A stretch of 34,556 bases of DNA from Akkermansia sp. (GCA_017517805.1 JAFWYD010000041.1:1-34556); one strand, 5' to 3'; positions 7,747-16,308 are shown, counted from the stretch's first letter. Numbers and translations are program-made. Notes: a model not told the origin generated them from the sequence alone.

Positions 7747-8493
7747 ATGAACAGACTCGCAGGTAAAACCGCTATTGTGACTGGAGCCGGCCGCGGCATC
7801 GGGCAGGCCATTGCCCGCAGCTTTGCTGCAGAAGGAGCCAAGGTCATCCTCATTTCCCGCAACCCTGGCTCCTGCGGCAGCGCAGCAGATGCCATCAACG
7901 CAGAATTTCCAGACTCCTGCAAAGCCTTCCCCTGCGATGTGGCCGATGCAGCTGCCGTTGAAACCTGCGTGAAGGACATCCTGGCAGAATACCCGGCTAT
8001 CGACATCCTCGTCAACAACGCCGGCATCACCAAGGACGGGCTGCTCATGCGCATGAAGGAAAGCGACTGGGATGCCGTACTCACCACCAACCTCAAGAGC
8101 GTCTTCCTCTTTGTCAAAGCCCTGCAACGCACGCTCATGAAGAGCCCGGCAGGTCGCATCATCAACATTTCCTCCATCGTGGGCCTCACCGGCAACGTGG
8201 GCCAGAGTAACTACTCTGCCTCCAAGGCCGGTGTCATCGGCTTCACCAAGTCCATGGCTCAGGAAATCGCCAGCCGCAAGGTAACGGTCAACGCCATCGC
8301 CCCCGGCTTCATCGCCACCGACATGACCGATGCCATCCCCGAGAAAGCTCGCGAAGCCCTGCTCTCCCGCATCCCCCTGGCCGACCTCGGCAAGCCGGAA
8401 GATATCGCCAACGCCGCCACTTTCCTCGCCTCCGATGAAGCCCGCTACATCACCGGCCAGGTCATCGTGGTCGATGGCGGCATGACCATGTAA
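7747..8493 (+). CDS. fabG: 3-oxoacyl-ACP reductase FabG
   Basis: This short-chain dehydrogenase reduces 3-oxoacyl-ACP with NADPH in each round of type II fatty acid synthesis. At 248 residues it has the usual length. The cofactor motif TGAGRGIG begins at residue 12, NNAG is at 90-93, and the catalytic tetrad is complete: Asn115, Ser143, Tyr156 (SNYSASK) and Lys160. The PGF.xTDMT substrate-loop sequence and the C-terminal GQVIVVDGGMTM are typical of FabG rather than of sugar epimerase-like SDRs. The gene stands alone, not beside fabD or acpP, with its own promoter (7709-7737) and terminator (8515-8550). The same fold is used for other keto-reductases, but the whole-length match favours FabG. 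Confidence 0.9.
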   Translation: MNRLAGKTAIVTGAGRGIGQAIARSFAAEGAKVILISRNPGSCGSAADAINAEFPDSCKAFPCDVADAAAVETCVKDILAEYPAIDILVNNAGITKDGLLMRMKESDWDAVLTTNLKSVFLFVKALQRTLMKSPAGRIINISSIVGLTGNVGQSNYSASKAGVIGFTKSMAQEIASRKVTVNAIAPGFIATDMTDAIPEKAREALLSRIPLADLGKPEDIANAATFLASDEARYITGQVIVVDGGMTM

Positions 8494-8514
8494 TCCAGCT
8501 AATACGACCTTCAA

Positions 8515-8550
8515 AACCCCGGGCGATTCAGCGCACCGGGGTTCTTTTTT
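8515..8550 (+). terminator. fabG terminator
   Basis: AACCCCGG (8515-8522) pairs with CCGGGGTT (8536-8543). The stem can continue inward with GCG/CGC past one bulged A. It is followed by CTTTTTTC, a classic intrinsic terminator 21 bases after the fabG stop. Confidence 0.85.
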
Positions 8551-9443
8551 CACTCAGAATCAGGAGAAACGCTGCGTTTCCCCCAATGCGCCGTCGGCTT
8601 TCTGATTTTCTTCACCTGGCGCTGCCCCCCACCAGGCATATAGATTGCGTACTCCTGCGGGGGCTCACACCGCCAATCTGCTACGCGGCGCAGCAAATTA
8701 TTACAAGCCTGAGCCACCCCATGGCGCCGGGAAACGTACCAGGGCAAACGGGCAAGCTCAGCTTCCCACTCCCGCTGCGAAATATCCGTCCACCCCAGAT
8801 TAGTACCAGTCACTGCAAACACACTCGTCAGCATCTCTGGAAGAGTGACAATCCTCAAACCTCGATTCACCAGATCCCGGTGAAATACAACATCTGCCAA
8901 TGCCCGATACGACGTATCATACCTCACACCGTGGCAGATAAACGCCTCAGCCCTATGAAAAGTCGTGCACGTCGTCAGCTCACACACCGTCTGGCTACGC
9001 CATCGCACCGGCTGGGCCGAACGCCTGTGGCAGATATAATTTCCACTCGCATCCACCACCACAAACGAACCAAGCAGTATCTCTGCCTCAGGGTGCTCAT
9101 CAAACGCCGCCGCCACACGGCCCAACGCCCCTGGGAGATATTGTTCATCCGCATTCAAATGAGCCACCACATCCGCACCCTGCGGCACTCTTGCCCATGC
9201 CTTGTTGATAGCATCATACATACCGGCATCGCTGGCACTCGCGTAAGAAAATGAATACCCAGTCCCATGCGCATGCCCTCTGCACCATTCTTCAAGCCAT
9301 CTCACCGTCCCATCGCCAGACCCGCCGTCCTGCACATGGTGGTGCACCTCAACCCCCTCCCGGACCTGGTCAGCAACGGAATACACGCACCGCTGCAGCC
9401 AGCCCAACGAGTTCAAAACAGGCGTTACAATATAAAACTTCAT
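8550..9443 (-). CDS. GT2 family glycosyltransferase
   Basis: This GT-A-fold enzyme should transfer a sugar from a nucleotide donor to a growing surface glycan. The 297-residue product starts MKFYIVTPVLNSLGWL, the first Rossmann strand. It has QDGGSGDGT at about 40-48 and HLNADEQYLPG near 97, which carries the metal-binding acid residues of the DxD-equivalent site. No membrane helices are evident. It is a clear paralogue of the product at 15381-16268: EVHHHVQDGGS, NADEQYLP, ICHRR and the closing PTA.W are shared. It converges on fabG. A good promoter lies at 9459-9487. The acceptor and sugar cannot be told from the sequence. Confidence 0.85.
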   Translation of the reverse strand: MKFYIVTPVLNSLGWLQRCVYSVADQVREGVEVHHHVQDGGSGDGTVRWLEEWCRGHAHGTGYSFSYASASDAGMYDAINKAWARVPQGADVVAHLNADEQYLPGALGRVAAAFDEHPEAEILLGSFVVVDASGNYICHRRSAQPVRWRSQTVCELTTCTTFHRAEAFICHGVRYDTSYRALADVVFHRDLVNRGLRIVTLPEMLTSVFAVTGTNLGWTDISQREWEAELARLPWYVSRRHGVAQACNNLLRRVADWRCEPPQEYAIYMPGGGQRQVKKIRKPTAHWGKRSVSPDSE

Positions 9444-9458
9444 CTATAAGACACCGCT

Positions 9459-9487
9459 ATTATATGCATTTCCGGAACATTCAGCAA
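9459..9487 (-). promoter_or_regulatory. Promoter of the GT2 gene at 8550-9443
   Basis: On the minus strand TTGCTG (9487-9482) is followed after 17 bases by a perfect TATAAT (9464-9459). The -10 ends 15 bases before the ATG, so the leader should be about 8 bases and without a Shine-Dalgarno sequence. Confidence 0.7.
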
Positions 9488-9539
9488 GGTTATTTTTACC
9501 GACTGAATGAAGTCCGGGTCACACGCACTGCCTCACGCA

Positions 9540-9616
9540 TTGCCTCAAAAAAAATCGAACCCAACGAGGAATCGCCGTTTCGCCTGCGGTGATGAAGTTT
9601 TATGGTTGCCTCAAAA
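9540..9616 (+). repeat. Short repeats at the left edge of the IS relic
   Basis: TTGCCTCAAAA occurs twice in direct orientation (9540-9550 and 9606-9616). In addition, GATGAAGTTTTAT (9591-9603) is the exact inverted copy of 9432-9444, the beginning of the neighbouring GT2 gene. They mark a rearranged junction between the GT2 gene and the transposase relic. No complete terminal inverted repeat of an IS could be defined. Confidence 0.4.
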
Positions 9617-9638
9617 TTAGAAGCACTATAATACTTAC

Positions 9639-9986
9639 ATGCACTTAATGATGAGCGGAAAAGAAAAAGAAAGGTTCGTTTTGAGGTCAATGCTTCTCTA
9701 TGGTAAATGCACCACTCGTTGCCAAAAATCAGCAATCATAGATGATTTGATGCAATATGTTGGCTATAAGTCAAGGGAACACGCCATAATAGTGCTGACT
9801 CAAGACCTGAGTAAACAAAAGCGCAAAAAGAGGAGATGCCGGAAAATCCTTGCTCGTAAACAGGTGGATTTACTGCGTGAAATATGGGCTGGAATGGGAT
9901 ATTCCTGTGCTAAGTTGATGCAACCCATGCTTCAGGACTGGGTTGAAGCACGCAGGAAATCACAAGATTTTCCTGCGGAATATTAA
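9639..9986 (+). pseudogene. N-terminal remnant of an integrase-core transposase
   Basis: The 115-residue frame resembles the N-terminal helix-turn-helix part of ISNCY-like/rve-core transposases. It has a basic start, DDLMQYVGYKSREHAIIVLTQD (matching the usual GYxRKHAIRLL phrase), a basic linker and the phrase REIWAGMGYSCAKLMQPMLQDWV. It stops shortly after, with no DDE catalytic core, so it cannot transpose by itself. A TATAAT box lies at 9627-9632, directly ahead of the ATG. Its 3' end overlaps the beginning of an ISL3-type fragment in another frame, which shows a fusion of two unrelated elements. The family assignment is from recalled motifs. Confidence 0.6.
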
Positions 9987-10641
9987 GAAATTTGGTGAGG
10001 AGGAAAAAAGGAAAATCAAACACCTTGGCATTGACCGTTCCAACGCTTACAGAGCCGCGGCTATCAGACATCTGCCGCACATCAAGGTTTGTTACGATGC
10101 TTATCACTTAGTGAGTAACATGAATCAAGTGCTTGATAAAATCCGACGTTTTACGATGAAACATCCATCTTATACCCTCGAGCAGTTCATGAAGGGAAAG
10201 CGCTATATTTTGCTTAGAGGAAGAGAGAATATCAGCCAAGATGCCAAAGCCACCTTGAGGGAACTGAGTGTTTTGAATCGAGATCTTTACATTGGGTATC
10301 TGCTCAAAGAAAAATTCAGGCAGGTCTTTCAGACGAAAGAAGTAAACACAGCTACACTACGCCTTATCCTCTGGATAAAGATGTGCATGAAAAGCAATGT
10401 CAAGTTCTTGCGCAACTTTGCTAGAAAAATTAGCGAGCAATTCAACGAGGTGATGAACGGCATTCGATACAGGATTAATTCGGCTCGTATAGAATCGACC
10501 AACGCAGCAATCAAGCGTATACAAGCCAAAGCGTGTGGCCTGTTCGATGTAAGCTATCTATTCTTGAAACTGCGCCAAGTTTACTTTCTGCGACTCCAAA
10601 GAAAGCACAAAACCGGGCATTCTTTCTACCAGCAGATTTGA
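9943..10641 (+). pseudogene. C-terminal fragment of an ISL3 family transposase
   Basis: The 232-residue frame matches the second half of the ISL3 DDE transposase domain. KHLGIDRSNAYRAAAIRHLPHIKVCYDAYHLVSNMNQVLDKIRR contains one catalytic Asp region, and the closing block RINSARIESTNAAIKRIQAKACGLFDVSYLFLKLR carries the catalytic Glu. The N-terminal zinc-finger and helix-turn-helix part, and the segment with the first catalytic Asp, are missing, so it is inactive. ISL3 similarity seems to start near 9965, directly where the other transposase remnant ends. The apparent ATG at 9943 is probably incidental. Confidence 0.7.
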
Positions 10642-10740
10642 AACAGACCCGCATATACCCTCCTCAACTATTTTCAGCTGTACATGAAGCCATTATTCTG
10701 GTATATATCTCCGAGAAGGTTAGAGTAAAAACAAATCACG

Positions 10741-11601
10741 ATGAATGTAGGAGTATTGGTTAACACATGTGACCGTTTTTCAGACTGCTGGGATCTTTTC
10801 TTCCATCAGTGGGAAAAGCACAGAAACGGAATTGAATGGCCGCTTTATCTCAACACAGAAAAAGCTACCTACATCTATCCAAAAGGCATTGCTGGCCACT
10901 CACTAACAGTCTGCACACCGCATCCGGAAACAGGGCTGGAACGCTGGGAACAACCTGGATTCCCCACCTGGAGCTGGTGTGTAGAACACGCACTACGCTC
11001 CATGCCGGAAGACATTGTCCTTTACATGCAGGAAGATTACTTCCTCACCTGCGACCTGGACACACAGAAGATCTTTCAAATTCTACAACTCATGGAGGAG
11101 CATCCTGACATTGAATGCGTCCACCTTAATACTGCAGGTAACCACTGCACCAAAACATGCTCATACTCTGGGCTCCGGCGCACATCTCGCAAAGATCGCT
11201 ATTTTGTTTCCTGTCAAGCTGCCTTGTGGAGAAAATCAACTTTGCTTGAATTACTGCGTAAACATGAAAACGCGTGGCAATTTGAGCGGTGGGGGACGAA
11301 CCGAGCTCGAGCCCTACGGTGTCATTTCTATACAGCAGCAATAGATTATTCCCCAATAAAATACTTCTGTACCGGCATTGTTCAGGGTAAGTGGCTGCAC
11401 CCAGTAGAAGACATATTTGAGGCTGCCGGAATCGAACTGGATTTCAACAAACGTGGATGGTGGCACCCACGCAACGGGTTAAAAGAACACCTACGCTGGA
11501 TTTTTCAAAAAATCGCCATCCGTATATGGCCCCCAAAAAGCATTGCTAGCGTAATCGCGTGTTATTTCTCCAATAGACGGCGCCCCCCTTATCCTTCATA
11601 A
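10741..11601 (+). CDS. Glycosyltransferase-like protein of surface-polysaccharide loci
   Basis: The 286-residue product resembles proteins found in capsule and LPS loci that start with a GVLVxTCDRFSD.W phrase, followed by a W/Y-rich region and YLN. It has VLYMQEDYFL near residue 94-103, where the acidic pair may bind metal, and later CQAALWRKSTLLELLRKHENAWQFE, the helix typical of this group. No signal peptide or membrane segment is seen. It is probably a cytoplasmic glycosyltransferase of a GT-A-like type; the donor and acceptor are unknown. The gene is in an AT-rich stretch following the IS relic. A 236-base AT-rich gap separates it from the next gene. Confidence 0.6.
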   Translation: MNVGVLVNTCDRFSDCWDLFFHQWEKHRNGIEWPLYLNTEKATYIYPKGIAGHSLTVCTPHPETGLERWEQPGFPTWSWCVEHALRSMPEDIVLYMQEDYFLTCDLDTQKIFQILQLMEEHPDIECVHLNTAGNHCTKTCSYSGLRRTSRKDRYFVSCQAALWRKSTLLELLRKHENAWQFERWGTNRARALRCHFYTAAIDYSPIKYFCTGIVQGKWLHPVEDIFEAAGIELDFNKRGWWHPRNGLKEHLRWIFQKIAIRIWPPKSIASVIACYFSNRRRPPYPS

Positions 11602-11837
11602 CGGTCTTTTATACTACTGTGCAGCAGTATGAAAACAAAAGCTAAAAGTGAACAAAACAGCACATACATGTAATTCGAGTTTTACCCGCTAGGGAATATG
11701 GCATTTACTTTATTTAACTATTGAATTATCATGGAGCACCAACATCTGGCTACAATCTATCCGCAATTTTCCAGGATTTCTGATAAATACTTGATGTTTA
11801 TATAAATCAAAACAAGCCCTCCCCTAATCCCTCAACA
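11602..11837 (+). other. AT-rich intergenic region, no gene seen
   Basis: No reading frame with coding character and no hairpin terminator is visible in these 236 bases. Several -10-like hexamers occur (for example TACAAT at 11751-11756), but none has a -35 at the right distance. It probably contains the promoter of the three-gene operon that starts at 11838. Confidence 0.4.
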
Positions 11838-13118
11838 ATGAACACAAAACGTTTAAAGGTTTTGTTATGCTGTTACGCGTGTGACCCGACTCAAGGCTCT
11901 GAACCCGGTGTAGGCTGGCAATTCGCTCGAATCATTTCGCAGCATCACGACACTCATGTCATTGTGGAAGAAAAGTTTAAAAACAACATTGAGTTGTATA
12001 CCAACCTGCATCCCGAGATATCTAAAAACATAACCTTTCATTATATCAAAAGGGAACGCCATAAAATCTTACGAAAAATGTGGCCTCCCAGTTACTACTC
12101 GTATTACAGAAAATGGCAAAGAGAAGCATACCAATACGCAAAAAAGTTACATGCTGAACATAATTTTGACTTAGTACACCAGATTACGTTAGCCGGCTAT
12201 AGAGTTCCTGGATTTCTGTGGAAACTCAACATTCCATTCATATGGGGACCAATAGGAGGCTTGAATCAAACATCATGGCGCTTGCTGCCGGGCATGGGAA
12301 TATATGGATGCATATTTTATACCTTCCGGAACCTAATTAACCTGTTCCAAAAGCGATGGTCAAAAACAGCTCATCAAGCAGCCCGGAAGGCTCACACTAT
12401 TATAGTAAGTGATCCTGATGCAAGCCATGTAATTTGTAACATATGGAAAAAAGCCCCCCTCATCATGAGAGAGGTTGGTGTACATCCTTCTTCCTCTCCA
12501 CGTGAAATTCAAAAACACAATCAGGAAACACCGCTTCGTGTATGCTGGGCCGGCGTACATGTGCCGCGTAAGGCGCTAAATCTTGTTATCCAAGCACTTC
12601 CTCTCTGCTCTCAAAAAATTCATCTAGACGTATTAGGAGCGGGGCCTTGCTCCTCTTCATGGCAAAAACTAGCAAAAAAATTGGGAGTTGAGCATCAGGT
12701 CACGTTTCACGGCAAACTTCCTCATAATCAAGTCTTTGATATCATGTCGCGCAGTCACGCGTTTTGTTTATCAAGTATATCAGAGGGAGGAACAACCAGC
12801 ATTGTTATGGAAGCCCTGCAACAAGGTCTTCCCATCATTTCCCTAAATCACTGTGCATATGCGACAGTAATAGATGATTCCTGCGGCATCAAAATTAGCA
12901 TCACTTCACCGAAACAAATATCAGCTGATTTCGCATTGGCATTAGATAAGCTTGCATCCGATGAGGAGCTCCGAATCAAACTTGCTGAGGGAGCAAAAAA
13001 ACGCAGTAAACAATTCACCTGGGACTCCAAAATGGCTATTCTGAACAGAATATATGCTAATGCCGCACAGTCCTCATACTCCAGCGCACCTGATAATATA
13101 TATTCCAATGAATGCTAG
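11838..13118 (+). CDS. GT4 family glycosyltransferase
   Basis: The 426-residue product has the GT-B layout. The N-terminal domain begins LKVLLCCYACDPTQGSEPGVGW, the GSEPGxGW loop being characteristic of a GT4 subgroup, followed by the FIWGPIGGLNQT region. The C-terminal domain starts near residue 230 (LRVCWAGVHVPRKALNLVIQAL) and contains the donor-site E-x7-E motif in SEGGTTSIVMEALQQGLPII. It should add a sugar to a lipid-linked or surface glycan at the inner face of the membrane. It is first in an operon: its stop codon overlaps the next start (13108) by 11 bases. Codon use is AT-rich compared with the flanking housekeeping genes. Confidence 0.88.
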   Translation: MNTKRLKVLLCCYACDPTQGSEPGVGWQFARIISQHHDTHVIVEEKFKNNIELYTNLHPEISKNITFHYIKRERHKILRKMWPPSYYSYYRKWQREAYQYAKKLHAEHNFDLVHQITLAGYRVPGFLWKLNIPFIWGPIGGLNQTSWRLLPGMGIYGCIFYTFRNLINLFQKRWSKTAHQAARKAHTIIVSDPDASHVICNIWKKAPLIMREVGVHPSSSPREIQKHNQETPLRVCWAGVHVPRKALNLVIQALPLCSQKIHLDVLGAGPCSSSWQKLAKKLGVEHQVTFHGKLPHNQVFDIMSRSHAFCLSSISEGGTTSIVMEALQQGLPIISLNHCAYATVIDDSCGIKISITSPKQISADFALALDKLASDEELRIKLAEGAKKRSKQFTWDSKMAILNRIYANAAQSSYSSAPDNIYSNEC

Positions 13119-14040
13119 GTCAACAAAACGAACTTTCCCTCACGGCTCAGGAATCTTGCAGGAAGCCATAGAAGTGGTTCCCTGTGTTCGTAATACGGCT
13201 ACTCATTTCATCATATTCCATGGAGATCGTCTGAAATATATCATCAGTTTAAACTGCGGCATTAGAAAATTAAAAGCCACAGTTGCAGCATACAATTGCA
13301 AACTCAAAATTCTTTTAAGCTTATTACCTTTTATTCCCATGCAACTGCTCGTCCAACTCGGCATTGGGGTCTACGCTAAGGTAAAATTACACAAGGATAT
13401 TCAGCGTTATATTCCTGAGCACTACCAGTGGAACGTGCTTATAGGAACATATGATGCAACTCAGAAAATAGTCCTGCAATGCTTCTCTCAACATCAATCA
13501 GACAACATCTATATCAAAATTGGGAATGCCGGTTCAGATGAGCAAATGTTGCGTGAAATTCAATTTCTGCGTTCGAAAAAACAATACAACAGCTTTAGCA
13601 TCCCCAAATTGATCGAATCTTCCCTCATTCATGAATCAGGGTGCTTTAATATATTGGTAACAAACGAATTTAAAGGAACAAGAATTCTTCCTCATTTCAC
13701 GGAAGAACTATACCGCATTTCCCGTGAAATTGCCGGAAAAGTCACCGTTATTAATGGCGTTCCATATGAATTCTCACATGGAGATTTCGCACCTTGGAAC
13801 ATTAGGAAAACAGGCTTTTCCTATACTGTATTTGACTGGGAGCATTGCGGTATGAGGCCCATAGGTTATGATGCCATCTACTTCATTATCATGACCGAAA
13901 TTGCCCTCCACCATCGAAAGTTCGATGAGGCGTTTGAGATTGCAGAAAAAAGGCTCCGAATCTTCAATTCTGAGATGAAGTTTGACAAACACCTCATCCG
14001 GCAAGAATTTGCCAAAACCGCTAAATCATTACAATTTTGA
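13108..14040 (+). CDS. Phosphotransferase of the aminoglycoside/choline kinase fold
   Basis: ATG 13108 is chosen because it overlaps the GT4 stop by 11 bases, as in translational coupling. The 310-residue product has the Brenner-type catalytic loop SHGDFAPWN (His224-Asn231, Asp226 the likely base) and the metal-binding FDWEHCG (Asp243). These are the signatures of the APH/choline-kinase superfamily. A nucleotide-binding Lys may lie in NIYIKIGNAG near residue 140. The N-terminal 120 residues look divergent and include a hydrophobic stretch at about 65-90. The operon context suggests that it phosphorylates a sugar or other small alcohol attached to a glycan rather than a drug; this is inference. 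Confidence 0.75.
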   Translation: MNARSTKRTFPHGSGILQEAIEVVPCVRNTATHFIIFHGDRLKYIISLNCGIRKLKATVAAYNCKLKILLSLLPFIPMQLLVQLGIGVYAKVKLHKDIQRYIPEHYQWNVLIGTYDATQKIVLQCFSQHQSDNIYIKIGNAGSDEQMLREIQFLRSKKQYNSFSIPKLIESSLIHESGCFNILVTNEFKGTRILPHFTEELYRISREIAGKVTVINGVPYEFSHGDFAPWNIRKTGFSYTVFDWEHCGMRPIGYDAIYFIIMTEIALHHRKFDEAFEIAEKRLRIFNSEMKFDKHLIRQEFAKTAKSLQF

Positions 14041-14045
14041 TACAA

Positions 14046-15371
14046 ATGCACAATACTCCAAGTCTTTTATTTATCACCGATTTTTATACTGAATTACAGC
14101 ATCAAAACATCTCATACTGTATTTTGCGCAAGGTTAATGAGGTGATGCAAGGTAATGCTCACGATATCGATATGACCGTGGCAGATAATCGGCTTAGTGA
14201 TGCTGAAAAGATTCTTGCGAAAACAGCCAACAAATTGAACTGGAAGCTGCATTTACAAATAGGCAATAGCAAGGATAAATGCAATTACAAATCGTATCAA
14301 TACTATCAATTGAATGATTACGAACAAAAAATCCACATCATTCACATCGACATTATTCCTACATTTACATGGCAAGGATACGAACTACTCTCAAATAATG
14401 CAATGCTGGAAAATATCCGTCCTAATGGATTGTTTCCTATCGCATCAGCCAGCGTTGAAGCTTTCTGTAAACTTTTTTCTCGTTTATTATTCAACAAGTA
14501 TGTAAAAAGTGAATACAAAAGGGACATACAAGAAACATTCCAAAAAGAGGGGCAAACCATTCTTTCCCTGCTACGCAATTTTCTAACTCCAGAAACGGCA
14601 CAGTACATCTATACTCTCGCATGTGATGGGCTATGGGATGACATCGAAAATGAACGCAAGCTAATAATAGCGAATATTAGGAAAATAGCTAAACGCTCAA
14701 AATTTATGTACTACCTGCACATCCTGAGAAAAGCAATAAAGAGAAAGGGGCTTATCATTGTATTCCAGGGAACCGACGGTAGTGGCAAAAGCACGATAAT
14801 CCAGGGTCTTACCTCAGTCATAGGCAATTCATATTCGAAGAGTACAATCGATTATAACCATTGGAGACCAAAGTTTTTGCATCTGGGAAAAAAATGTGTA
14901 GACGCAGGCATGAAGTCAAGTACTGATCAGCCCCATGCAAGCCCTCCATTAGGCAGATTGACATCCTTGGCAAAAATGGTATTCTATACGCTTGATTACC
15001 TTTTGGGATATGTAGGACGCACATATTGGCAAGCGGCCAGAGGGCACCTTATCATTTTCGATCGCTACTATTACGACTTTTATATAGATAAGCTTCGTTA
15101 CAGACTCTCCATCAATGACGCATGGATACGTTTCTTTCAAATATTTATTCCTAAGCCTGATATCACCTTCCTTATGGTAGGGGATGCGCAACAAATATTT
15201 GAACGCAAAAAAGAGTTACCAGTAGCAGAAGTCCAGCGTCAAATAGATGCCATACTAAAACATCAAAAATTGTTTACTAACCCGCATATAGTGGACGTTA
15301 GTATGCCCATTCCATCTGTTTTGTACTACGTGAGTCGAGAAATCCTCTCAAAACTTAGCACACGCAATTAG
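14046..15371 (+). CDS. Nucleotidyltransferase-thymidylate kinase-like fusion protein
   Basis: Two domains are visible in 441 residues. The first 200 or so resemble the NTP_transf_5-type nucleotidyltransferases of exopolysaccharide and peptide clusters: ISYCILRKVNE followed by HDIDMTV, whose Asp-x-Asp is the usual metal pair, and later HIDIIPTF with further acids. The second half has a strong Walker A motif GTDGSGKST (about 242-250) and FDRYYYDFYIDKLRYR, the DRY motif of thymidylate-kinase-like P-loop enzymes. ATG 14046 lies 5 bases after the kinase stop; a TTG at 14037 is an alternative that overlaps it. A real thymidylate kinase would be about 210 residues and unfused. The substrate is unknown; a role in activating or decorating glycans is inferred from its neighbours. 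Confidence 0.75.
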   Translation: MHNTPSLLFITDFYTELQHQNISYCILRKVNEVMQGNAHDIDMTVADNRLSDAEKILAKTANKLNWKLHLQIGNSKDKCNYKSYQYYQLNDYEQKIHIIHIDIIPTFTWQGYELLSNNAMLENIRPNGLFPIASASVEAFCKLFSRLLFNKYVKSEYKRDIQETFQKEGQTILSLLRNFLTPETAQYIYTLACDGLWDDIENERKLIIANIRKIAKRSKFMYYLHILRKAIKRKGLIIVFQGTDGSGKSTIIQGLTSVIGNSYSKSTIDYNHWRPKFLHLGKKCVDAGMKSSTDQPHASPPLGRLTSLAKMVFYTLDYLLGYVGRTYWQAARGHLIIFDRYYYDFYIDKLRYRLSINDAWIRFFQIFIPKPDITFLMVGDAQQIFERKKELPVAEVQRQIDAILKHQKLFTNPHIVDVSMPIPSVLYYVSREILSKLSTRN

Positions 15372-15380
15372 AGACACAAC

Positions 15381-16268
15381 TCAGACTTCACCTTGCGAGC
15401 GCATGCTCCAACTCGCCGTCGGAGACTTAATGAACCGAACGGTGCGACTGGCTTCGTCCCCCACATATACAGAGTAAGCACATGGATTAGGGGTAACAAA
15501 ATCTACCATTCTACACATTAGATTATTAAATCTGATAAATAACGGCCGTATATACAGCAAAAGGGTGGGCTGATCTTCATTTATTCGGCTTCGCTCTTTG
15601 TCTGTAATCGAGGACCAGGACACATTACTTCCCGTCACCACGAAAGTACTGCCTAATAAATCAGGGATACGAAGTATGCGAGGTTTTGTTTCCATAATGG
15701 AGCGAAAGAAAATCATATCGCCAAGCGAGCGATACGAACAGTCGAAATAAATATTTCGCCTTCTGAATACTTCCGCACGATGGAAACATGTATTAGTAAT
15801 AATCTGAGTAAAAAGCCGACTGAAGAGTCTATTAGGAAACGCTGGCCGACGGTGGCAGATGTAGCGTAAATCCTTATCGAGTACAATGTGTGCTGTTGTG
15901 ATTAAATCAGCTTCTGGATGCTCCTGAGCCTTCGCCGCCACAGCAGCCAATACATCCGGCAGATACTGCTCATCGGCATTGAGGTGGGCGGTGATATCGG
16001 CATCGTCAGGAAGCTTTCTCCAAGCGCGATTGATAGCATCGTAGAGACCTTCGTCCTTACCGCTCTCAAAAGTGAGCTTGTAACCAGGTGTCGCTGCATG
16101 TTCCTGCTGCCAGGCTTCCAGCCAGGCCTGAGTGCCATCTGATGAGCCTCCGTCCTGCACATGGTGGTGTACCTCAACTGAGTCGCAAACCTGGTCTGCT
16201 ATCGAACGCACACAGCCCTGCAACCATTGCAAGGCATTATAAGCTGGAGTAACAATGTAAAACTTCAT
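15381..16268 (-). CDS. GT2 family glycosyltransferase, paralogue of 8550-9443
   Basis: The 295-residue product starts MKFYIVTPAYNALQWL at ATG 16268; an upstream in-frame ATG (16331) would add 21 residues that do not look coding. QDGGSSDGT and HLNADEQYLPD give the nucleotide-sugar and metal-binding elements of the GT-A fold. VTGSNVSW and the closing SPTASW match the other GT2 in the same order. The gene converges with the NTase-kinase gene, only 9 bases from its stop, with no terminator between them. A promoter with a TATAAT box lies directly upstream (16281-16308). The target glycan is unknown. Confidence 0.85.
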   Translation of the reverse strand: MKFYIVTPAYNALQWLQGCVRSIADQVCDSVEVHHHVQDGGSSDGTQAWLEAWQQEHAATPGYKLTFESGKDEGLYDAINRAWRKLPDDADITAHLNADEQYLPDVLAAVAAKAQEHPEADLITTAHIVLDKDLRYICHRRPAFPNRLFSRLFTQIITNTCFHRAEVFRRRNIYFDCSYRSLGDMIFFRSIMETKPRILRIPDLLGSTFVVTGSNVSWSSITDKERSRINEDQPTLLLYIRPLFIRFNNLMCRMVDFVTPNPCAYSVYVGDEASRTVRFIKSPTASWSMRSQGEV

Positions 16269-16280
16269 GACACCTGCACC

Positions 16281-16308
16281 ATTATACCTAAGTACCCATA
16301 AAATACAA
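16281..16308 (-). promoter_or_regulatory. Promoter of the GT2 gene at 15381-16268
   Basis: On the minus strand TTGTAT (16308-16303) is followed after 16 bases by a perfect TATAAT (16286-16281). The -10 ends 12 bases before the ATG, predicting a leader of about 5 bases. Confidence 0.65.

Larger units (their letters stand above)
9639..10641 (+). mobile_element. Chimeric IS remnant (ISNCY-like plus ISL3)
   Basis: This segment joins the front of one transposase to the back of another from an unrelated family, with the junction at about 9950-9990. It lies between a GT2 gene and an AT-rich glycan cluster, so it probably records recombination that brought the cluster in. No complete terminal repeats or target duplication could be assigned by eye. 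Confidence 0.6.

Noticed and set aside
14046..15371. Housekeeping thymidylate kinase (tmk)
   Set aside because: The P-loop half is fused to a nucleotidyltransferase-like domain, is AT-rich and lies in a glycan operon, so a DNA-precursor role is unlikely.
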